Source of the DNA: Herbidospora solisilvae
GTDB taxonomy: Bacteria > Actinomycetota > Actinomycetes > Streptosporangiales > Streptosporangiaceae
NCBI RefSeq assembly: GCF_009901565.1
Contig: NZ_WXEW01000002.1
Span: 620,001 to 684,000 of the forward strand
Length of the DNA stretch: 64,000 nt
Reading direction: 5' to 3'
The notes below the pieces were generated by a model. It did not search any database and had not been told where the DNA came from. It worked only from the letters and a program-made list of their open reading frames with translations. Made by a program: the position numbers and the translations under genes. Of the stretch, positions 62,434 to 64,000 are shown piece by piece (position 1 is the stretch's first letter; every line of letters begins with the position of its first letter).

Positions 62434-64000
62434 TGCGCCTCCACCGGCTGACGATCTCGGCCTTCGGGTCCTTCCCCGGCACGGAGGAGGTCGACTTCGA
62501 CCGGCTCGGCGCGGCCGGGCTGTTCCTGATCCACGGCCCGACCGGGGCGGGCAAAACCACCATCCTCGACGCCGTCTGCTGCGCGTTGTTCGGCGTCGTC
62601 CCCGGCCAGCGCAACGACGCCCGGTCGCTGCGCTGCGACCACGCGCCCCCCGGCAAGGGGCCCCAGGTCGTGCTGGAGACCACGATCCGGGGCCGGACCC
62701 TGCGCATCACCCGCTCGCCCGCGTGGGCCCGCCCGAAGCTGCGGGGGCAGGGCACCACCCAGGAGCAGGCCAAGGTGATCGTCCAGGAGCTCCGCGACGG
62801 CGACTGGGCTCCGGTGACGACCCGGATCGACGAGGCGGGCGACTTCGTCGGCGGGCTGCTCGGCATGAACGCCGACCAGTTCGGCCAGGTGGTGATGTTG
62901 CCGCAGGGCGAGTTCGCCAAGTTCCTGCGCAGCTCCGGCGACGACCGGCGCAGGCTGCTGGAGCGCCTGTTCAGCGTGCGGGTGTTCACCGACATGGAGA
63001 AGTGGCTCGCCGACCACCGCCGGGAGACCGGCCGCATCGCCGACCAGCTCGCCGAGGAGGTCCGCGCCCGCGCCGACCGCATGCGCGGCGCCGCCGGGGC
63101 AGGGCTGCTGGCGCACGCCGGCGACCCCGACGACCCCCTCGAATGGTCGTCGGCCCTGCTCGCCGCCGCCTCGGCCGCCGCCGCCTCGGCCGAGGCGGCG
63201 GTCTCCGACGAGGCGCTCCGGCAGGCCCGCGATCGGCTGGCCGAAGGCCGCGACCTGGCCGACCGGCAGCGCCGCCACACGGCGGCCCGCATCCGCCACG
63301 ACGAGCTGGAGGCGCGCGCCGACGAACGCGCCGACCTGGAGACGATCCTGGCCGAGGCCGCGTCGGCGGCCCGCGTGGTCCCCCTGCTCGACCAGCTCAG
63401 GTCCCGCGAACAGACGGCGTCGGCCGCGTCGGCGGCATTCGAGACGGCCACGTCGGGCCTCGCCGAGACCGACCACCGCCGGGCCGAACGCAGCCGCCGC
63501 GACGAACTGGTCCGCCTGGAGGAGGCCCTCGCCGACGAGGCCCGCCTCCACGGCGTGATCCGCGAACAGGAACACCTCAACGACGAGATCGCGACCCTGG
63601 AGAAGGGCCTGCGCGAGACGGCCGACCGCTTGGAGGCCGCCACCGCCGAACTCTCCGAGGCCGAGGAGCGCCGCGCCGCCGCCGCGGTCGCCGAAGCCGC
63701 CCTGCCCGGCGCCGAGGCCGCCCGCGACCGGGCGGCCGACCTGCTCGAAGCCGTCCGCCGCCGCGACACGATCACCGCCGACCTGTCCGACGCCGTGGCG
63801 GCCCGCGCGGCGGCCGGCCATCCGGGCCTGGCCGAGCCGGAGCTCACCGCCCTCGAACGCGACCGCCGCGACGAACTCGCCCGCCTCGACGCCCTCGACG
63901 GCGAGGAGTCGCGCCTGACCGCGCTCAGAGCCGACCGCGAGGCCGCCGAAACCGAAGCCGCCCGCCTGGCGGGCGTCGAGGCCGAACTCGCCGACCGCCT
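62433..64000 (+). CDS. sbcC: Exonuclease SbcC (5' part)
   Basis: The first 522 codons are present; the gene runs off the right edge. MRLHRLTISAFGSFPG and LIHGPTGAGKTTILDAVCCALFG form the Rad50-type N-terminal ATPase with Walker A at about residues 36-44. The Q-loop region is VMLPQGEFAKFLRSS. From about residue 190 to the edge the sequence is a long Ala/Arg/Glu-rich coiled coil. The missing half should contain the zinc hook, second coil, signature and Walker B. Full proteins are about 1000 residues. The frame carries no stop to the window end. Confidence 0.94.
   Translation, partial: MRLHRLTISAFGSFPGTEEVDFDRLGAAGLFLIHGPTGAGKTTILDAVCCALFGVVPGQRNDARSLRCDHAPPGKGPQVVLETTIRGRTLRITRSPAWARPKLRGQGTTQEQAKVIVQELRDGDWAPVTTRIDEAGDFVGGLLGMNADQFGQVVMLPQGEFAKFLRSSGDDRRRLLERLFSVRVFTDMEKWLADHRRETGRIADQLAEEVRARADRMRGAAGAGLLAHAGDPDDPLEWSSALLAAASAAAASAEAAVSDEALRQARDRLAEGRDLADRQRRHTAARIRHDELEARADERADLETILAEAASAARVVPLLDQLRSREQTASAASAAFETATSGLAETDHRRAERSRRDELVRLEEALADEARLHGVIREQEHLNDEIATLEKGLRETADRLEAATAELSEAEERRAAAAVAEAALPGAEAARDRAADLLEAVRRRDTITADLSDAVAARAAAGHPGLAEPELTALERDRRDELARLDALDGEESRLTALRADREAAETEAARLAGVEAELADR

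Overview
The window is about 70% G+C, with tightly packed genes, many GTG and some TTG starts, and frequent 1-8 base overlaps. This is typical of an actinomycete chromosome. The gene content (LytR-CpsA-Psr protein, DinG-type helicase, LAL regulator, sortase-type anchor, LacI/MsmK pair, several secreted hydrolases) suggests a filamentous genus, most likely in the Streptosporangiales. That placement is inference, since no 16S or marker gene is present. I see no tRNA, rRNA, CRISPR, insertion sequence or prophage.

Left part (1-26.9 kb): the 3' end of a prepilin peptidase precedes an aroC-aroK-aroB-aroQ shikimate operon that runs into an SGNH hydrolase. Next is a four-gene overlapping operon (4563-8785) with a small membrane-type protein, an SRPBCC protein, an 862-residue repeat protein with twelve 11-residue units, and a small tail protein. 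Then come a MOSC protein, a DinG helicase, a Pro/Gln-rich protein, a CPA1 antiporter with a converging UBP zinc finger, a lipoprotein, two DUF202 proteins, an oxidoreductase, a ferritin-like diiron protein divergent from a TetR regulator (clear operator between them), an FtsX-type permease, a transglycosylase-like protein, glutathione peroxidase, an LPFTG mini-protein coupled to a DUF4012 protein, and a LacI regulator divergent from an MsmK-type ATPase.

Middle part (26.9-44.5 kb): a secreted repeat protein, a small polysaccharide locus (CpsD/Wzz-like protein, compact epimerase, GT4 transferase), an SDR, and then a lipoprotein paired with an unusual 978-residue FtsH-like membrane metalloprotease. 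Secreted M14 carboxypeptidase and S8 protease genes follow, separated by an XRE-type regulator. An aldehyde dehydrogenase, a GNAT, a secreted Ig-like protein and a DUF985 cupin complete the section.

Right part (44.5-64 kb): a large LAL-type LuxR regulator diverges from a five-gene coupled operon (47487-54647) encoding a SWIM zinc-finger protein, a DUF5691-like HEAT-type protein, a MoxR AAA+ ATPase, a DUF5682-like protein with two GxxH motifs, and a vWA protein with an intact MIDAS. This is the best candidate here for a poorly described system. It is followed by an MFS transporter behind a strongly structured leader, an enolase-superfamily protein that has lost its catalytic lysines, an LCP protein, two alpha/beta hydrolases and sbcD-sbcC (sbcC runs off the right end).

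At least ten genes show a TANNNT box 6-8 bases before the start codon. This implies widespread leaderless transcription and was used to choose several starts.
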